Of a stretch of 26,262 nt of DNA, positions 23,117 to 26,262 are shown in pieces (position 1 is the first letter of the stretch; every line of letters begins with the position of its first letter). The notes beneath the pieces are model-generated. The model had not been told where the DNA came from. It saw only the letters and a program-made list of their open reading frames with translations, and did not search any database. Location: NCBI GenBank assembly GCA_007128675.1, contig SKWY01000189.1, positions 1 through 26,262 of the forward strand, given 5' to 3'. This stretch comes from Deltaproteobacteria bacterium. Its GTDB lineage: Bacteria; Myxococcota; Myxococcia; SLRQ01. The translations under genes were made by a program, and so were the position numbers.

Positions 23117-25143
23117 CTTGCCTTCTCCTCGAGAGCCAAAGCGGCCTCCTTGAGAGCATCGGCAACCATCTCGTCCTCCTCTTCACTCGCCAGCAACTTG
23201 ATGTCGGCAAGCAAGGAGGAGTCCCTTCTGCCAGCCATTGCTCTTGCCGCGGCCAACCGGACATCCCAGGCTCGATGCCTCGCACAAGCAAGCAGCACCT
23301 GCGCTCCCGCCTCCATGGGAAGATCGGCGGCCACGGTCACCGCTCCCTTGGCCACCTCGCCTTCGGGATGAGCAGCTGCCCTATAGAGAGCCTGGTCTAG
23401 CTCGGGTGAGTTCAAGCGCGCTATCGCAAGAACAGCGGAGTAAGCAGCGGGCGCCGGTCCAGGAGCCCCTACCTCACCAACGAGTGGTAGCAGATGACAT
23501 CCCAAAGAGGGATCGCCGATCTCACCAAGGGCCTCCGCCGCCGCTCCAAGAACGAATGGATCCTCATCTCCGAGAGCCACCAACAACACCTCGGCGGCCT
23601 CCCTCCCGCCATGTCGACCAAGAGAACGAGCGGCCGCGGCTCGCACTTGGGGAGACTCGTCGGCGAGCGCATACCGAAGTTGAACGATTGTCTCCGGCGA
23701 CCGCAATGTGCCCAGCGCCTCGGCGGCAGCTGCACGAGCGTTCGGATCCTCGCGCCGCAAGACGTCTCGGAGCAAGGGGATCTCCGCTGGAGACCCAACC
23801 GCGCAAAGAACGCGACAAGCATTCGCCACGCATCTGGGATCCACATCATCCAGTCTACGCCTGCAAGCCTCCAGCACAGGATTAGGGTGAGACCTAGCAA
23901 GCTCGGTCAGCGCACTCATGACCGCTGCATCCAAGAAATCATCGCCCTCACCCAAACGATCCGCCAAAGGCTCGACCGCGTCCGGATGCCCTAGCCGGCC
24001 CAAGGCGTCCACGGCACGGAGACGTACTTCTTCATCGGCGCTTTCGAGACACCCGACCACGCGGGGGATCGACGCTTCGTCCCCAACACGGGAGAGCGCT
24101 TCCAAGGCTATTGCCTGACCCCAAGACGGAAGATGCTCGAGGGTAGAAGTGATCGGCTCGGCTGCCGGAAGGCCGAAAACCAAGAGAGCCCTCAACGCTC
24201 TATCTCGAAGTCTCTCGTCGTGAGACGCCCTAATGAGCTCCGGAGCAACCGAGGCATCCATTACCAGGGGCGCCAGATCCAGAGCGGCAGCTCGCGCCCA
24301 GACATCATCCGCTTCCAATCCCACACGCGAGGCAGCCGCCAACACGTCCGGATCACGCCTGTGAACAGCGGCCTCGAAACGTTCGGCTTCTGGATCGTGC
24401 GCATCATGCCATTTTGCCAGCGCACCTAGGGCGGCTTCCCTCGTGCCGCGCGAGGGATCATTCAAGGCATCCAAAATACTCGTTAGAGCTTCGGTGTCTT
24501 TGAGCCTGGACAGGAGCATCAACACAGGCCGCATCAATAGTCTCGTAGAGAGCAGCGACCGCAGTCGAGGCATCGGCACTTCGGCACCGGTACGAGCTAG
24601 TGCATCAAGCGCGGAGAGTGTCGAGAGAAGGTCCCTTTCATCCAGCATGCCGATCAAAGCCGTCTCGGCCTCGGGTCCCCCTATCTTTCCAAGCGCCTCG
24701 GCAGCCGCGCCTCTGACATTCTGGTCGGAATCCGTCAATCGCTCGACCAATGGGGCTGTGGCGACGTGATCGCCGATCTCCCCTAGTATGTCGACTACCT
24801 GCTTGCGAACGTCGCTATCCGGATCTTGCACTCTGGCTAGAAGCGCTTCAACGGCATCGCTGCCTATCTGTGTCAGCGAGTTCGCGGCGGCATTACGCAT
24901 GCCCGCGTTTTCGTCATCCGACAGAGAGTCTACCAGAAGAACAACCGTCTTCTCCCTGCCTGGAAGGTTCAAGAGCTTCTCACCGGCCAACTTGCGTACT
25001 CTCCAGGAATGATCCCCGAGGCACCGAACCAAAAGATCACGAGCGACATCCGTGTCCTCCAGCTCTCCTATCAGGGAGAGTGCCCTGTAGCGAACCTCAT
25101 CCTCCGAGCTAGACAGACTCTTCTCGATGGTCGCTCGGTTCAT
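23113..25143 (-). CDS. HEAT-repeat (PBS-lyase-like) protein in the chemosensory operon
   Basis: A 676-residue protein made almost wholly of about twenty HEAT repeats of roughly 31 residues, with the usual form 'D..VR..AA.ALG.IGD..A..PL...L.D'; examples are DSDVRKQVVDILGEIG, DQNVRGAAAEALGKIG and DPFVLGAAAEALGEIG. No lyase chemistry, signal peptide or membrane segment is visible, so a cytoplasmic alpha-solenoid scaffold is likely. The start at 25143 is fixed by AAGGA upstream; TTG 25173 is an in-frame alternative. The end overlaps the cheR start (TTGA) and it follows cheW by 45 nt, so it is embedded in the operon core. HEAT-repeat proteins occur in some deltaproteobacterial chemosensory clusters; the role here is inference. 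Confidence 0.93.
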   Translation of the reverse strand: MNRATIEKSLSSSEDEVRYRALSLIGELEDTDVARDLLVRCLGDHSWRVRKLAGEKLLNLPGREKTVVLLVDSLSDDENAGMRNAAANSLTQIGSDAVEALLARVQDPDSDVRKQVVDILGEIGDHVATAPLVERLTDSDQNVRGAAAEALGKIGGPEAETALIGMLDERDLLSTLSALDALARTGAEVPMPRLRSLLSTRLLMRPVLMLLSRLKDTEALTSILDALNDPSRGTREAALGALAKWHDAHDPEAERFEAAVHRRDPDVLAAASRVGLEADDVWARAAALDLAPLVMDASVAPELIRASHDERLRDRALRALLVFGLPAAEPITSTLEHLPSWGQAIALEALSRVGDEASIPRVVGCLESADEEVRLRAVDALGRLGHPDAVEPLADRLGEGDDFLDAAVMSALTELARSHPNPVLEACRRRLDDVDPRCVANACRVLCAVGSPAEIPLLRDVLRREDPNARAAAAEALGTLRSPETIVQLRYALADESPQVRAAAARSLGRHGGREAAEVLLVALGDEDPFVLGAAAEALGEIGDPSLGCHLLPLVGEVGAPGPAPAAYSAVLAIARLNSPELDQALYRAAAHPEGEVAKGAVTVAADLPMEAGAQVLLACARHRAWDVRLAAARAMAGRRDSSLLADIKLLASEEEDEMVADALKEAALALEEKAS

Positions 25144-25188
25144 TTGAGGCTTCCTTCCCGAGAGATCGGACAATGGCCTTCTCTGCGC

Positions 25189-25758
25189 TCATTCATCGAC
25201 ATCTGTCCCTCGAGCCAAAGCATTGGAGTGAAGATCTGAGAGTGCCCCGGACGAGATACCCTCCTCATTCAGAAGAGCCTTGATGTTTAGAAGGAGATAA
25301 AGACGACCCTGGTGGTTTATCACGCCGGGAAGAACACGCCCTCGCCTGCTGTCGAGAGTCGGCAAAGGCTTGATGTCGGACCTGGGCACGATGATTACCC
25401 TCCCCACGGAGTCCACCACCAACCCAACGACTCTACTCTCGACACGGGTAATCACATGTTTGGTGGAACCCACCGAGGCGTCGATCCTCACCCCCAGAAG
25501 CCGGCGGAGATCGACCAAGGGTATCACCTCTTCACGCAAGTCGATCACACCCTCGACCAATGGGGAACTCCTTCGCAAGGGAGTCACGGGCAAGGGGTTG
25601 ATTATCTCACGAATGCGCATGATGTCGATCACGTAGCTCTCGTCACCGACGTGAAATGTGCAAAGCTGGACAAGCTCTCCTGCCTCGTTCGCACCAGCAC
25701 CGGTCTCGCTGGAGACGAAATCCAAATAGCCCTGCAATGTAGTCTTCTCACGGCTCAT
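25189..25758 (-). CDS. cheW: CheW-like adaptor protein (first of two)
   Basis: A 189-residue CheW domain protein linking receptors to CheA. It has the core pattern LCTFHVGDESYVIDIMRIREII, VEGVIDLREEVIPLVDLRRLLG, VGLVVDSVGRV, LPGVINHQGRLYLLLNIKALL, in the two-beta-barrel order of the family. A 28-residue N-terminal extension and a short acidic tail flank the domain. The ATG overlaps the stop of the upstream cheW-like gene as ATGA, indicating translational coupling. It is cytoplasmic at the receptor array and is followed by the HEAT gene. Confidence 0.93.
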   Translation of the reverse strand: MSREKTTLQGYLDFVSSETGAGANEAGELVQLCTFHVGDESYVIDIMRIREIINPLPVTPLRRSSPLVEGVIDLREEVIPLVDLRRLLGVRIDASVGSTKHVITRVESRVVGLVVDSVGRVIIVPRSDIKPLPTLDSRRGRVLPGVINHQGRLYLLLNIKALLNEEGISSGALSDLHSNALARGTDVDE

Positions 25759-26262
25759 GAGAGTGTCTGCCTATCCCGCCAGGCTCCGGCCTGTGAATCC
25801 ACACGCAATGCGGTGTTGATATTGAGCACCAGGAGCATGCGCCCCTCACGCCTGATTATGCCCTCCAGATACTCGCCTCCCGATCCGAGCGCTCCCGGTG
25901 GCGGTTCCAAGGGCTCGCCTCCTATCCTTACAACCTCCGAGACGCGTTCGACCCAGACCCCCGCCGGCCCTTCCTCCGTGTCGATCACCAAAATTCGCGC
26001 GGCGCGGGTCTTCTCTAGCACCCGTAGCCCCAGTCGTACCCGAAGATCCAAGACAGGCAAGACGGTGCCTCGGAGGGTGATGACGCCAAGAACGTATGGT
26101 GCCGTCCTTGGGACTTCGGTAATTGGAAGCGGCCTCACGATCTCACGCAAGGTGGTTATGGGTACGGCATACTCTTCGTCCGCGAGAAAGAAAGAGAGAT
26201 AGTCCTCGATCAGACTCGAGGCTTCCTTGTCCCGTGTTGTTTCCGAGGAAAGGGCGGCGACG
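25755..26262 (-). CDS. CheW-like adaptor protein (second), 5' part outside the window
   Basis: The frame stays open to the right edge, so this is a partial gene of at least 168 residues. The domain reads YLSFFLADEEYAVPITTLREIV, YVLGVITLRGTVLPVLDLRVRLGL, VWVERVSEVVRI, LEGIIRREGRMLLVLNIN, a complete CheW fold. The visible upstream part (ETTRDKEASSLIEDY) may be an N-terminal extension or the linker of a longer protein such as a multi-domain CheW or a CheA. A shorter frame from an internal TTG at 26150 would remove the first strand and is unlikely. It is coupled to the next cheW by ATGA. Confidence 0.9.
   Translation of the reverse strand, partial: VAALSSETTRDKEASSLIEDYLSFFLADEEYAVPITTLREIVRPLPITEVPRTAPYVLGVITLRGTVLPVLDLRVRLGLRVLEKTRAARILVIDTEEGPAGVWVERVSEVVRIGGEPLEPPPGALGSGGEYLEGIIRREGRMLLVLNINTALRVDSQAGAWRDRQTLS

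Overview
The window looks like chromosomal DNA of a Gram-negative bacterium with moderately high GC. The best guess is a myxobacterium or other deltaproteobacterium-like lineage. The reasons are an LPS-assembly lipoprotein (LptE) next to leuS, an exported barrel-like protein, a very cysteine-rich EGF/TSP-like lipoprotein, an SbsA-Ig-like lipoprotein, a NIF-type NifU/NifS pair outside any nitrogenase cluster, and a chemosensory operon that includes a HEAT-repeat protein. The taxonomic call is inference. No rRNA, tRNA, CRISPR array, IS element or phage gene was seen.

Layout. 1-464 is the C-terminus of UvrA (+), ending in a tail-to-tail overlap with the next gene. 391-3157 (-) carries an exported barrel-like protein, mtnA and a class II aldolase; the last two overlap by ATGA and resemble the core of the MTA/5'-deoxyadenosine 'DHAP shunt'. 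3371-4404 (-) holds a small Ig-like lipoprotein and a PEBP-family protein. 4545-6550 (-) is a DUF2892/SRPBCC membrane protein coupled by ATGA to a zinc alcohol dehydrogenase. 6907-9106 (-) is nifU-nifS, bracketed by a diverged direct repeat of about 95 bp. 9581-13599 (-) is leuS, an unlisted 50-codon Cys-rich ORF, lptE and a Spy/CpxP-like periplasmic protein. asnS (14027-15400, +) diverges from leuS. It is followed by the Cys-rich lipoprotein (15701-17626, +), which has a good sigma-70-type promoter.

From 26262 back to 17642 every gene is on the minus strand, tightly packed in the order cheW, cheW, HEAT-repeat protein, cheR, cheB, cheY, trkA, trkH. The first genes are joined by ATGA/TTGA overlaps, and cheY and trkA are three bases apart. 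This suggests that a chemosensory adaptation module is transcribed with the Trk potassium uptake system. The window ends inside the upstream cheW, so CheA and receptors may lie just outside.

The most unusual items are the che/HEAT/trk linkage, the small CX3C-type ORF between leuS and lptE, the repeats around nifUS, the tandem 62-residue Cys domains in the lipoprotein, and the double-hairpin leader of the exported protein at 3157. Several starts are TTG or lack a Shine-Dalgarno (SD) sequence, so N-termini are less certain than gene identities.
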